The notes: generated from the sequence alone by a model not told the origin. A stretch of DNA of 64,000 nucleotides from Acidobacteriaceae bacterium TAA 166 (GCA_000421065.1 ATWD01000002.1:558001-622000), one strand, 5' to 3'; positions 17,226-25,973 are shown, numbered from the stretch's first letter. A program made the numbers and translations.

Positions 17226-18113
17226 CTAATACGAAGCCTTGGCTCGCAGCGTGCTTTTCTTGCTCTTGATGGCTCCGGTGCCCTTCAATCCCGCCAGCGA
17301 GCTTCTCAGGCGCAGCACAGCAGAGGAGTGAATCTGGGAGACTCGCGACTCCACCACGCCCAGCGTCAGGCCGATCTCCTTCATCGTCAGCTCCTCGTAG
17401 TAGTAAAGCGTCAGCACCATCCGCTCCTTCTCGGGAAGCTCATCGATCGCATCGACGAGGCGCTGCTTCATCTCGCCCTTCAGGCAACGGAAAAGAGGAT
17501 CGTCCTCCGGAGATCCCGGGATATAAGCAAGCTCCTCGTCCCCAGAGTCCTCCGACCGCTCCATGTGCAGGCTTCCAATCTCGAGTCCTTTCAGCTCGCC
17601 GAGCAGCTGCTGATACTCCGGCAGAGTGAGCTTCATCTCGGCGGCGATCTCCTGTTCCAAGGGCGCGCGGCCGATCCTCTGGGTCACCGCGCGGATCGCC
17701 TCCTCGACCGCTCGTCCCTTCCGGCGAAGCTCACGCGGACTCCAGTCGAGCATACGCAGCGAATCCAGGATCGCTCCACGAATCCGAAACTGAGCATAGC
17801 TTTTGAACTGCACTTTTTTGCTGTGATCGAACTTCGAGAACGCATCGATCAAGCCGACCACTCCCGCCGAGACCAAGTCGTCAAGGTCGACGTGCTGCGG
17901 CAGCCGCTCATGAATCCGTCGCGCGATGTAGCGTACCGTTGAAAGATGCTCCAGAAGAAGGAGGTCCCGCTCGTTCGCCGTCGCCGCATCCAGTGCTCCG
18001 GATCCATCGACGGTTACGGCTCCTCCCTCGCTTTCGTTGGATAACCACTGCGCCATGCTGGAGCCTCCGTTCCTTCCACCCAGCTCTATCGATTGCTCTG
18101 CATTCATCCTCAT
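17226..18113 (-). CDS. fliA: RNA polymerase sigma-28 factor (FliA/WhiG type)
   Basis: Flagellar late-gene sigma factor. Region 2 is seen as LVSAGVVGLIDAFSKFDHSKKVQFKSYAQFRIRGAILD, with DWSPRELRRKGRAV, the hallmark of the FliA/WhiG class. Region 3 is VTQRIGRAPLEQEIAAEM, and region 4 is LPEKERMVLTLYYYEELTMKEIGLTLGVVESRVSQIHSSAV. An N-terminal extension of about 45 residues is poorly conserved. Starts at 18113 and 18107 are both possible (GAGGATGAGG precedes them). The region 3.1/4 anti-sigma partner FlgM is not seen in the window. Its own promoters would be elsewhere or hard to recognise by eye. Confidence 0.92.
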   Translation of the reverse strand: MRMNAEQSIELGGRNGGSSMAQWLSNESEGGAVTVDGSGALDAATANERDLLLLEHLSTVRYIARRIHERLPQHVDLDDLVSAGVVGLIDAFSKFDHSKKVQFKSYAQFRIRGAILDSLRMLDWSPRELRRKGRAVEEAIRAVTQRIGRAPLEQEIAAEMKLTLPEYQQLLGELKGLEIGSLHMERSEDSGDEELAYIPGSPEDDPLFRCLKGEMKQRLVDAIDELPEKERMVLTLYYYEELTMKEIGLTLGVVESRVSQIHSSAVLRLRSSLAGLKGTGAIKSKKSTLRAKASY

Positions 18114-18149
18114 CCTCGTTTCTCACCCGTCTCGAAATCGCTTTGCTTC

Positions 18150-20252
18150 CTAACCCACTGTGCCGACGCTTCTGACCCGTACTTCGGAAGGAATCTCCAT
18201 CGGAGACAACACCGTCACCTTGGGAAGGAAGGGCTCCAGCCAGCGCCTGACGTGATAGCGTGCCGGACTCGGACATAGGAGCACGGGAAAGGCCGATGGA
18301 GAGCCCGATCCGGTTAGGCGCTTCACAGAATCCACAACCCCGCGGAGAAAGTCCGCAGGGGCTCCCGAGCGCGATCCATCTCCCAGCAGAAGCCCGGCGC
18401 CCTGCGGAGAGAAGGTGCCGATCAGCTCATTCTCGATTCCCTGCTCCAGCATCAGCACCTTGAGGCCGCCATCGCGATCCAGCAGAGGATGGATCAGTCC
18501 GCGACCGAGGGACTGACGCACGCTTTCGACCAGGTGAACGAGGCTCTTGGACTGTTGCGCCGCTTCGACCAGTGTCTCGAGAATCGGTCCGAGGTCCCGG
18601 ATAGAGACCTGCTCCCGCAGAAGCTGCTGCAGCACGCGCTGCGTCTCACCGAGTGAGAGCAGCTTGGGGACTAACTCTTCGACCAGCTTCGGATGACTCT
18701 CGTTCATTCCATCCAACAGGCGCTTGACCTCCTGCCGCCCCAGGAGCTCGTGGGCGTGGCGACGAATCAGCTCGCCCAGATGGGTTCCGATCACCGTCGT
18801 CTGATCGACGACCGAGTAGCCGGCCGCGAGTGCCTGCTCCTCAAGTCCAGGCTGGATCCACTGCGCGGAGACCCCAAAGGCCGGCTCCCGGGTCTCGATG
18901 CCGGGAAGAGGCCGCGCCTTGGGATCGGCATTGACGGCCAGAAGACAGTTCTGTTCTGTCTGCCAGCGTGCTATCTCAACGCCGCGCAGACTGACGACGT
19001 ACTCACGCGGCTTCAGCCGCAGGTTGTCGGTGATGTGGACCGAAGGGACGATGAATCCAAGCTCCGTCGCCAGGTGACGGCGCAACGCGCGAACGCGATT
19101 CAACATCTGGCCGCCCTGCTTCTCATCAACCAGCGGGATCAGCTGGAATCCGATCTCGAGGGTCAGCTCGTCGATCTTCAACAGCGATGCGAGGTTTTCG
19201 CCGGCGCCAATCTCGGCCGCCTTGGCCTTTGCCGACGGGGCAGCTTCGCTCTCGGCGGTGGAGACCTGAGCCTGTTCGGCGGGGAGTTGTCGCGCGATCA
19301 ACGCCAGTCCGGCGGCCATGACGATGAACGCCAGTTTTGGCAATCCGGGGATCAGGGTCAGTCCCACCAGCACGCCGCAGGCGATCCAAAGCGTATTGCG
19401 GCTCTTGAAGAGCTGCGTGCCAAGCTCCTGGTCAAGGGCCTCCGCAGAGGAGGCCCTCGTCAGCACCATGCCCCCGGCCACAGAGACCAGGAGGCTTGGG
19501 ATCATCGTCACCAGGCCGTCGCCTACGGTCAGGATGGTGTAGGTCTTGACCGCGGTCGCCAGATCCGCGCCCTGCTGGATCACGCCGATCAGAAGGCCTG
19601 CGACGATATTGATCACCGTAATCAAGATCGTCGCCATGGAATCGCGCTGATTGAAGCGGGCCGCGCCGTCCATGGCGCCGTAGAACTCGGCCTCGCGCGC
19701 GATCGCCTGCCTGCGCTTGCGGGCCAGCTGCTCGTCGATCAAGCCCGCGTTCATGTCCGCGTCAATCGCCATCTGCTTGCCTGGCAGAGCATCGAGGGTA
19801 AAACGCGCCGTCACCTCGGCGGTTCTTACGGCGCCGTGACTCACGACAAGAAACTGGATTGCAATCAGGGCCAGAAACAACACGAAGCCGACGACGTAGT
19901 TGCCACCGACCACAAACTGTCCGAAGGACTCGATCACCGCGCCCGCCGCCGCGGTTCCCTCATGGCCATGCAGCAGGATCCTGCGGCTTGAGGCCAGATT
20001 CAGCGAAAGCCGAAAGAGCGTAAGCAACAGCAGCAAGGTTGGAAATACGGAGAAATCTACGGCCCGCCGCACCTGCACCGCGGTAAGGAAGACGATCACC
20101 GAGGCGGTGATCGAGGCCGCGAGCAGAAGATCCAGCACGATGCTGGGAATTGGGATCAGCATCACGAAGATGACGCTGATTGCCGCCACCGGCAGAAGGA
20201 TGGCCTGCAACTTAGCGGGCGACCATGGCCCGGGTGTCTTCACTTCACTCAC
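18150..20252 (-). CDS. flhA: Flagellar type III export protein FlhA
   Basis: Largest export-gate component, 700 residues, with about eight N-terminal helices (PVAAISVIFVMLIPIPSIVLDLLLAASITASVIVFLT and following) and a cytosolic C-terminal chaperone-docking domain from about 330. The FHIPEP signature region is visible (RRAVDFSVFPTLLLLLTLFRLSLNLASSR), as is the FlhA loop (DALPGKQMAIDADMNAGLI, AEFYGAMDGAARF). It overlaps flhB by 4 bp. flhF and flhG, which often follow flhA, are absent; fliA comes next. Confidence 0.96.
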   Translation of the reverse strand: MSEVKTPGPWSPAKLQAILLPVAAISVIFVMLIPIPSIVLDLLLAASITASVIVFLTAVQVRRAVDFSVFPTLLLLLTLFRLSLNLASSRRILLHGHEGTAAAGAVIESFGQFVVGGNYVVGFVLFLALIAIQFLVVSHGAVRTAEVTARFTLDALPGKQMAIDADMNAGLIDEQLARKRRQAIAREAEFYGAMDGAARFNQRDSMATILITVINIVAGLLIGVIQQGADLATAVKTYTILTVGDGLVTMIPSLLVSVAGGMVLTRASSAEALDQELGTQLFKSRNTLWIACGVLVGLTLIPGLPKLAFIVMAAGLALIARQLPAEQAQVSTAESEAAPSAKAKAAEIGAGENLASLLKIDELTLEIGFQLIPLVDEKQGGQMLNRVRALRRHLATELGFIVPSVHITDNLRLKPREYVVSLRGVEIARWQTEQNCLLAVNADPKARPLPGIETREPAFGVSAQWIQPGLEEQALAAGYSVVDQTTVIGTHLGELIRRHAHELLGRQEVKRLLDGMNESHPKLVEELVPKLLSLGETQRVLQQLLREQVSIRDLGPILETLVEAAQQSKSLVHLVESVRQSLGRGLIHPLLDRDGGLKVLMLEQGIENELIGTFSPQGAGLLLGDGSRSGAPADFLRGVVDSVKRLTGSGSPSAFPVLLCPSPARYHVRRWLEPFLPKVTVLSPMEIPSEVRVRSVGTVG

Positions 20253-21379
20253 ATTCCACCTCCAACCCCGCGCATTCCCATGGCAGGGGGTTTGATTGCC
20301 TGGGCTTGGTGCATCTGTCTTTGCCGTCGCACCCGCTCCTCGACCTTTTGGCGGTAGAGGTAGGCAAGAATTCCGGCGACCGCCGAATAAAGCTCGAACG
20401 GAATCGACTGCCCAGGCTCAACCATCTTGTAGAGACTTCGGGCCAGCGGGGGGTTCTCGATAATCGGTATCCCGGCCCAGCGCGCCTCTTCGCGAATCTC
20501 CGCGGCGAACAGGTCACGTCCTTTGGCCAGGACCGACGGCGCCTGCATAGTCTCGAAGCTGAACTCGAGGGCGACCGCATAATGCGTCGGATTCGTAACC
20601 ACCACGCTGGCGCGGGAGATATCGGCCTTTACCTTGCGCCGCCGCATCGCATTCTGGATCTGACGGATCTTCGCCTTGATCTCAGGATTTCCCATCGAGT
20701 CCCTCATCTCCTGGCGGATCTCCTGCTTGCTCATCATCAATCTCTGGTTCCAGCTTCTCCACTCCACGGCATAGTCCAGAGCCGACCAGACCAGCATGAT
20801 CCACGCGGCGTCGAGTGCCAGATCGTAGGCGCTGGTAAAGGTCGTCGATAGCCGCATCGTGCTCATCACCGGCATCGAGAGCATGATGGACTTCAATGCG
20901 CTCCACCCCAGGGCAAGCATCACGATTGCAGGGATCATCGATTTGACCAGCCGCAGCGCCTGCCGGAGGCTGAAGAGATTTTTCAGGTTGCTGGCGGGAT
21001 TCAATCGTTCGAACTTCGGCGCAAGCGCATTGGCGTGCAGCTGCAGGCCACCGGCCTGCGCCACCCCGGCGATCAGAGCGCAGCCAAAGCTGGCCGTCAT
21101 CACCAGTCCCACCGGCAGCAGAACGGGCTGGACCAATCTTCGGGCGGCCTCATCCCAGGCTCGCTCGCCGCTTACATCTCTCACTCCTGCCGATCGCAGG
21201 CTCTCAACATAAACCTTGCCCCACACCCCCGAGGCTCCGTGAGCGGTCGCGCCCAGCATCAGCACGCCCCCGAGCATCGCCATGGCGGAGAGAAGCTCCC
21301 GGCTGCGGACGCTGTCTCCCTGCTCCTTCGCTTTTTTCTTGCGCTGGGGAGTCGCCTGTTCGGTCGCCTGCTCGCTCAT
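20249..21379 (-). CDS. flhB: Flagellar export switch protein FlhB
   Basis: Export-gate protein controlling the switch from hook to filament substrates. The start was set at MSEQATEQATPQRKKKAKEQG (21379), overlapping the fliR stop as ATGA; upstream in-frame codons lie within fliR. Four hydrophobic segments precede a cytosolic domain carrying the NPTH autocleavage motif (VVVTNPTHYAVALEF, about residue 270). Further conserved sequence is APSVLAKGRDLFAAEIREEA and PIIENPPLARSLY. Length 376 is typical. Confidence 0.95.
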   Translation of the reverse strand: MSEQATEQATPQRKKKAKEQGDSVRSRELLSAMAMLGGVLMLGATAHGASGVWGKVYVESLRSAGVRDVSGERAWDEAARRLVQPVLLPVGLVMTASFGCALIAGVAQAGGLQLHANALAPKFERLNPASNLKNLFSLRQALRLVKSMIPAIVMLALGWSALKSIMLSMPVMSTMRLSTTFTSAYDLALDAAWIMLVWSALDYAVEWRSWNQRLMMSKQEIRQEMRDSMGNPEIKAKIRQIQNAMRRRKVKADISRASVVVTNPTHYAVALEFSFETMQAPSVLAKGRDLFAAEIREEARWAGIPIIENPPLARSLYKMVEPGQSIPFELYSAVAGILAYLYRQKVEERVRRQRQMHQAQAIKPPAMGMRGVGGGM

Positions 21380-22158
21380 GCCGTACCCACCAGTTTCCCC
21401 GCCGCGTCCAGCAAATTCAAGAAGTGCCTCTCGATCCATACGGGCCACAGCGCAAGACTGCCGATAAGAACGCCGTAGCAGACCAGGGTCTTGAGGGGAA
21501 TCCCCAGGACCATTGCGGGGAGCTGCGGCGCCATTCTGGAGATCAGCGCAATCGTCACCTCGACCACGAGAGCGGCCGCGATCACCGGGGCGGCGAGCTG
21601 CAGGCCCGACATAAAGATTCCCCCGGCCATGCCCACCAGGGCAGTCCCCGTCCTAGCCTGAATCATGGCATGGCCTACCGGAACGGCGCGAAAGCTCCGC
21701 ACCACAGAGGCGAGCAGCGTGCGATCCAAACCCGCACCGATCAGCACCAGGATTCCCATCCAGTTCAACATCTCTCCGAGCACAGGAGTCTCGATCTTTG
21801 AGTTCGGATCCAGCAGATTCACCAGCGAGAAGCTGAACTGCATCCCCAGCAGCATCCCCGCGAACATCAGAGACTCGGACAGCAGCATCAGCACGAGACC
21901 GAAGACAAGCCCCACACCCAGCTCGCCAAGGATCGACATCATGTCAAGCGATGGACGCGCATCGGGGACCGCGGCAACGGCCGGAGCAAGCAGAACCGTG
22001 ATGGCAAAGACGAAGCCAGCTTTGATGCGTGGCGCAATCGCGCTCGACGAAAAGATGGGGGCAAAGACGAAGAGCCCGCTGATCCGGATCAGGACCAGAA
22101 GCGCAGCCGACAGGAACTGCGGCCAGTCGATGGAGAACGATTGCATCAGATCATTCAT
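21376..22158 (-). CDS. fliR: Flagellar export protein FliR
   Basis: Integral membrane component of the FliPQR export core. 260 residues with about six hydrophobic helices (FLSAALLVLIRISGLFVFAPIFSSSAIAPRIKAGFVFAITVLLAP, where R and P near helix 1 are family-conserved; SLMFAGMLLGMQFSFSLVNLLDP; LQLAAPVIAAALVVEVTIALISRMAP). It starts 3 bp after the fliQ stop and ends overlapping flhB. Confidence 0.94.
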   Translation of the reverse strand: MNDLMQSFSIDWPQFLSAALLVLIRISGLFVFAPIFSSSAIAPRIKAGFVFAITVLLAPAVAAVPDARPSLDMMSILGELGVGLVFGLVLMLLSESLMFAGMLLGMQFSFSLVNLLDPNSKIETPVLGEMLNWMGILVLIGAGLDRTLLASVVRSFRAVPVGHAMIQARTGTALVGMAGGIFMSGLQLAAPVIAAALVVEVTIALISRMAPQLPAMVLGIPLKTLVCYGVLIGSLALWPVWIERHFLNLLDAAGKLVGTA

Positions 22159-22161
22159 GCT

Positions 22162-22431
22162 CTATCCCAGGTACCGATGGAAGTCGTGAAAGAGGCGCAG
22201 GGTATAGGTGACCATGCGATGGACCGTCCACGGCATCACGATCATGGCCACTAGAAAGACAACAATCAGCCGTGGAACCGCTGTCAGCGTCTGTTCCTGC
22301 ACGCTGGTCAGGGTCTGCGCCAGGCTGACCAGAAGGCTCACCGCACACGCGCACAGAAGCAGGGGCGCGCTCAACAGCATCGCCTCTATGAGCAGCCTGC
22401 GCATCATCTCAATGGTCTGGTCTGGACTCAT
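22162..22431 (-). CDS. fliQ: Flagellar export protein FliQ
   Basis: 89-residue, two-helix membrane protein of the export core. It starts MSPDQTIEMMRRLLIEAMLLSAPLL and continues VSLLVSLAQTLTSVQEQTLTAVPRLI, the standard FliQ pattern. It lies 18 bp after fliP. Confidence 0.95.
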   Translation of the reverse strand: MSPDQTIEMMRRLLIEAMLLSAPLLLCACAVSLLVSLAQTLTSVQEQTLTAVPRLIVVFLVAMIVMPWTVHRMVTYTLRLFHDFHRYLG

Positions 22432-22449
22432 CTCATCCTCACAACGCGA

Positions 22450-23313
22450 TCAAAAGCTTTTAATCAACTGGTCGGCGAGCAGATTCCACCCATCCACCAT
22501 GACGAACAGAAGAATCTTCAACGGCGTCGAGATCACGACAGGCGGCAGCTGCATCATGCCGATCGAGGTCGTGATACTCGCGATCACCAGATCCACCAGA
22601 AGAAATGGAAGAAACAAGACGGCGCCGATCTGGAATCCGGCCTTCAACTCGCTCAGCATGTAAGCGGGCACAACCACTTGGATGGGGAGATCGTCCTGGG
22701 TCCTGGGCCGAGAGACCATCCCTGCCGAAGCGAAGACGGCGAGATCCTTCTCCCGGGCATAGCGCAGCATATAGTGCTTGACCGGCTGCAGGCCGCGGCT
22801 TATCGCCTCTTCTCCCGAGATCGTTCCAGCGCGATAGGGCGTTACCGCCTGCTGCTCCACCTGCAGCAACACCGGTTGCATCAGGAACCAGGTCATCATC
22901 AGGGCCAGCCCCATCAGCACCTGATTTGAGGGAGCAGTCTGCGTGCCGAGAGCCTGGCGCAGAAAGTGAAAGACCACCAGCAGCCGGACCAGAGGCGTGA
23001 TGGAGAGCAGCAGGGCCGGAAGCAGTGTCAACAACGTAAGCCCGAGCACAATCGACCATGGAACACTGTGATCGATCTTCATCGCGTCCTCAATCGAGGA
23101 CTTCACATGCGTTGCGACTGCAGGCTGCTTTGCGGCCGGCTCATTGGCTTGCCGCCCGGCTGGCGTCTTTGCGCCACCATGCGCCGAGCGCATCAGGGTG
23201 GGCGCACCCTTGATCCATAAGGCCTTCGTCCGGCTGCTCGCCCGCAGATCGTTGCTCAACAAGCTTAGTACCAACAGGAACAACCCTGCCCTCCTCTTCG
23301 CGCCTAACCGCAT
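22450..23313 (-). CDS. fliP: Flagellar export protein FliP with extended N-terminus
   Basis: Core export-gate protein. The conserved part begins around residue 80 (WSIVLGLTLLTLLPALLLSIT) with RLLVVFHFLRQALGTQTAPSNQVLMGLALMMTWFLM, LPIQVVVPAYMLSELKAGFQIGAVLFLPFLLVDLVIASI and MMQLPPVVISTPLKILLFVMVDGWNLL, all diagnostic. Length 287 exceeds the usual 240-260 because of a longer N-terminus: a putative signal peptide (residues 1-25) and then about 50 Ala/Pro/Lys-rich residues. It overlaps fliO by 10 bp. Confidence 0.95.
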   Translation of the reverse strand: MRLGAKRRAGLFLLVLSLLSNDLRASSRTKALWIKGAPTLMRSAHGGAKTPAGRQANEPAAKQPAVATHVKSSIEDAMKIDHSVPWSIVLGLTLLTLLPALLLSITPLVRLLVVFHFLRQALGTQTAPSNQVLMGLALMMTWFLMQPVLLQVEQQAVTPYRAGTISGEEAISRGLQPVKHYMLRYAREKDLAVFASAGMVSRPRTQDDLPIQVVVPAYMLSELKAGFQIGAVLFLPFLLVDLVIASITTSIGMMQLPPVVISTPLKILLFVMVDGWNLLADQLIKSF

Positions 23314-23600
23314 AGACCACCCTGCTCATTCACGGACACATCCGGGCTGAGCTTCACGATGGTTTGAACATGGTCGGCTCCGCCTCCCACAAGAAACTGT
23401 TCCTCGCCGCAGCGCACCAGCATCAGTTGGCACTTGGGTCCAAGCGGAAGAGTTTCGAGCAACTCCATGCGCCGCGCCGGCTTGGGCCTCGCAGAGAATC
23501 TGCCGGTCCACCTCTGTAGAAAGGCACCCACCAGACCATATTGGCGGAGCTGTTCTGCCCTGTTCTGTGAGCGCATCCTGGTTTGTACTCCGAATCTCAT
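23304..23600 (-). CDS. fliO: FliO-like protein lacking a membrane segment
   Basis: 98 residues in the fliN-fliO-fliP position. The core LETLPLGPKCQLMLVRCGEEQFLVGGGADHVQTIVKL matches the FliO cytoplasmic domain (L-G-rich turn, valine-rich strand, then LLG-like). FliO, which helps assemble FliP rings, normally has an N-terminal transmembrane helix; none is visible here, the N-terminus being polar and basic. AGGA precedes the ATG at 23600. It could be a soluble form, or a separately encoded membrane part may exist. Confidence 0.7.
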   Translation of the reverse strand: MRFGVQTRMRSQNRAEQLRQYGLVGAFLQRWTGRFSARPKPARRMELLETLPLGPKCQLMLVRCGEEQFLVGGGADHVQTIVKLSPDVSVNEQGGLCG

Positions 23601-23619
23601 GTGTCCTATCGCTCTGGCG

Positions 23620-23964
23620 TTACGCCAACCGGGTTAAGCGCACCACCAGGTGCTGATCGACGACCTCGAACTCGCTCCAGCCCACCTGAACGCGTCCCGC
23701 TTTCAAGGGAACTCCCTCCGTGTGCGGCCAGCTGCTCTCGACGATCTGTCCTGGAGCCAGCCGCAGGAGATCGCCAATCTTGAAGCCGTTCAAAGGAATT
23801 CCCGCTGAGGCGACGATGGTCATCTGCGAGAGCAAGGGCCAGCACGCGTGCTCTTCGATCCGGTCGATCTCAGGTCGAGGAGCTGCTTGCGTAGGCGCTA
23901 TCGCCGGCACCGCGGCCGGAACAGTCTCCGTAGTCTCTACCTTTGCCAGCTCTATCTCCGCCAT
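23620..23964 (-). CDS. fliN: FliN-family C-ring protein (first copy)
   Basis: SpoA-domain protein of 114 residues. About 40 Ala/Pro/Glu-rich residues are followed by the SpoA core (GIPLNGFKIGDLLRLAPGQIVESSWPHTEGVPLKAGRVQVGWSEFEVVDQHLVVRLTRL in outline). The start at 23964 has GGGAGAG at good spacing. It sits between fliL and fliO, whereas a more canonical fliN follows fliM 7 kb downstream in the same transcription unit. The sequence is more diverged from typical FliN, so it might be a FliY-like or accessory switch subunit. Confidence 0.8.
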   Translation of the reverse strand: MAEIELAKVETTETVPAAVPAIAPTQAAPRPEIDRIEEHACWPLLSQMTIVASAGIPLNGFKIGDLLRLAPGQIVESSWPHTEGVPLKAGRVQVGWSEFEVVDQHLVVRLTRLA

Positions 23965-23977
23965 TGTTCTCTCCCGC

Positions 23978-24523
23978 CTAACGCTGCACCAGAAACTCGG
24001 TAAAGAAGAGATCCACAACCTTGGTATCGGGATTGTGCTGGGCCAGGGCCTCCTTGAGCTCCTTCTTCAGGCGATCCTTGCCGTCGGGCGCAAGCAGTTG
24101 CTCTGAGGTCTCACGGCTCAGGACGCTCAGGATCGTGTCGCGTACCGCGGCATCGGCCTCTCTTTCGACGGGCTTCGCTTCTTCGGCTTTGGCCTTCTTC
24201 CCGTTCGCCTCAACGGCATCGGACTCCTGCAGGGTAAGACCAGCTCGCAGATAGGCGCTTCCGGAGGCGTCCATCAGATTCACCAGCAAGGGCTCAAGCA
24301 CGACCATGTGGGTCTTTGCGGAAGAGGCCGGCACCAAAGACGTCGGCGCGACCGTCGCATGGATAGGAACCTTACCGGAGCGAAGCAGGTAGAAGAGTAC
24401 GCCGCCGACCACTGCGGTCGCGACGACCACTCCGGCTACAACCGCGATCAAGACAGGCATCATCGGAACCTTGACAGGATCGGAGGTAATTTTGGTCTGA
24501 ATAATAGGAGGTGTAGTAGCCAT
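23978..24523 (-). CDS. fliL: Flagellar basal body-associated protein FliL
   Basis: Single-pass inner-membrane protein associated with the stator ring. It has a membrane helix at about residues 21-43 (MMPVLIAVVAGVVVATAVVGGVLFYLL). A periplasmic domain follows with VVLEPLLVNLMDASGSAYLRAGLTLQ (family core), an Ala/Glu/Lys-rich insertion (about 105-122) and RDTILSVLSRETSEQLLAPDGKDRLKKELKEALA. A TTG eight codons upstream is an alternative start; ATG 24523 is preferred although its ribosome binding site is weak. It is the first gene of the export block after the flgE terminator. Confidence 0.9.
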   Translation of the reverse strand: MATTPPIIQTKITSDPVKVPMMPVLIAVVAGVVVATAVVGGVLFYLLRSGKVPIHATVAPTSLVPASSAKTHMVVLEPLLVNLMDASGSAYLRAGLTLQESDAVEANGKKAKAEEAKPVEREADAAVRDTILSVLSRETSEQLLAPDGKDRLKKELKEALAQHNPDTKVVDLFFTEFLVQR

Positions 24524-24537
24524 GATACCTGTTATCA

Positions 24538-24556
24538 ATGCAATCAAGGCTCCATT
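24538..24556 (-). promoter_or_regulatory. Possible sigma-54 promoter before fliL
   Basis: On the minus strand TGG-N10-TTGCA fits the -24/-12 spacing (GG at 24553-24552, GC at 24541-24540, ten bases between). The predicted start of transcription would lie only about 5 nt before the fliL ATG, which weakens the case. Confidence 0.3.
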
Positions 24557-24597
24557 TCTCCAGGCAGATCGATTAGAAAAGGTTCAGAATTAAAGCG

Positions 24598-24625
24598 AAG
24601 AGAGGCGGCCGAGGCCGCCTCTCTT
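24598..24625 (-). terminator. Strong hairpin after flgE
   Basis: A perfect 13-bp inverted repeat (AAGAGAGGCGGCC, 2-nt centre, reverse complement) lies 22 bp past the flgE stop and before fliL. On the minus strand the hairpin is followed by TT, three other bases and TTT, a weak U-tract. It probably separates the basal-body/hook operon from the export operon. Confidence 0.65.
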
Positions 24626-24646
24626 CTTCCTTCCTCTACCCCTCAT

Positions 24647-25879
24647 TTAGCGAACCAGCGCAAGCGCCGCCTGGGTCACCGAGTCAAAGGTTGTAATCGT
24701 CTTCGAGTTCGCCTCGAACGATCGCTGGGCAACGATCAGGTTGGCAAATTCGGTCGAGATATCGACATTCGATTGTTCGAGGGCGGAGTCTTCGATCGTC
24801 GCGCGGCCTCCGGTTCCGGCGACTCCAACCACGGCATCTCCCGACGCCGTTGTCGTAATGTAGTTGTTGTTTCCTACCCTCTGGAGACCATCGGTGTTGG
24901 CCACCGTCGCCACGGCCACCTGGCCCACCACCTGCTTGTTATTGTTGTCGAAGTCGGCAGTGACCACGCCACTGGAATCGACTGTAAAGCCGGTATACGT
25001 GCCGCTGGCGTATCCGTCCTGCAACGTCGAACCATTGCTCGAAGCAGCGGTGGTCTGACTCAGCGTGGGATTTCCGTTTGAATCAAAGAAGCTCAAGTTA
25101 AAACTAAGATCGCTTGCACCATCGGTCAGACCCGAGAAGCCGATCCCCGTGATCGCCCCCGTAGGAGAGGTCAGATTGCCGTCTGAATCAAAGGCGAGTG
25201 TGCCGGTGGCATTGGCCGTGGGAATCCCCGTTGCAGCATCGGTAGGCATCGCGATCGAGTAGCTCCACTGATTGGAGGCCGTCTTCGTATAGGTGATCGT
25301 CGTGTCATAGCTCTTTCCCAGAGAATCGTAGATCTTGACCGGGGTCGTAGCCTGCGTTCCCACCGTTGCACTGGCATCCAGATTCGCCGTGATTCCAATG
25401 TTCTGCGTGGCCTGAGCCTGCTGCGTCGCCCCGACAGGGAGGTTGATCGTGCCCAGTCCCGCGTTGTTGTCGGGAAGCCCGTCTTTGGCCGGATATCCCA
25501 TGACCGGTGAGCCATCGGAGCTCTGGAGTTCACCACTCAGGCTCAGCTGGAAGTCGCCGGCCCGGGTCAGCTGCTGCGTTCCATTCTCCTGGACGACGAA
25601 GAAGCCATTCCCAGTCAACGCCATATCGGTCGAGTTCTGCGTCGGAAGGTCGGTTCCCTGGGTAAAATCGCTCGCCGTGCCGTTGACGCGCACACCGGCG
25701 CCCGTCTGCAGCGGATCGCCCGAACCTGTTGAGCCTATCTGTTGGTAGAACAGATCCTCAAACGTCGTACGCATCTCCTTGTACGCCGTCGTGTTGATAT
25801 TCGCGAGATTATTGCCGATGGTATTCAGAGCGGTCGTGCTTGCCTGCAGGCCGCTCAGTGCGATTGAAAAATTTCCCAT
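24647..25879 (-). CDS. flgE: Flagellar hook protein FlgE
   Basis: Hook subunit, 410 residues. The N-terminal rod/hook motif is MGNFSIALSGLQASTTALNTIGNNLANINTTAYKEMRTTFEDLF in outline; the C-terminal motif is NVDISTEFANLIVAQRSFEANSKTITTFDSVTQAALAL. The middle is Ser/Thr/Gly/Asn-rich with FlgE D2-type sequence (AQATQNIGITANLDA, GTLAFDSDGNLT). ATG 25879 has GAGGAGAGA upstream. It is the last gene of the operon that starts at flgB, following flgD by about 90 bp. Confidence 0.92.
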   Translation of the reverse strand: MGNFSIALSGLQASTTALNTIGNNLANINTTAYKEMRTTFEDLFYQQIGSTGSGDPLQTGAGVRVNGTASDFTQGTDLPTQNSTDMALTGNGFFVVQENGTQQLTRAGDFQLSLSGELQSSDGSPVMGYPAKDGLPDNNAGLGTINLPVGATQQAQATQNIGITANLDASATVGTQATTPVKIYDSLGKSYDTTITYTKTASNQWSYSIAMPTDAATGIPTANATGTLAFDSDGNLTSPTGAITGIGFSGLTDGASDLSFNLSFFDSNGNPTLSQTTAASSNGSTLQDGYASGTYTGFTVDSSGVVTADFDNNNKQVVGQVAVATVANTDGLQRVGNNNYITTTASGDAVVGVAGTGGRATIEDSALEQSNVDISTEFANLIVAQRSFEANSKTITTFDSVTQAALALVR

Positions 25880-25973
25880 ATCTCTCCTCGTCTTTCTCTC
25901 TGCCAATCCCCCATGGGGGGCGTCAATCGAACTGCAGACCCGCAGCTCGAACCTTCAAAATAACCATTCCCTG

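Noticed and set aside
18693-19991. 432-codon plus-strand frame across flhA
   Set aside because: Antisense to diagnostic FlhA motifs, with Asp/Gln/Leu/Arg-rich composition.
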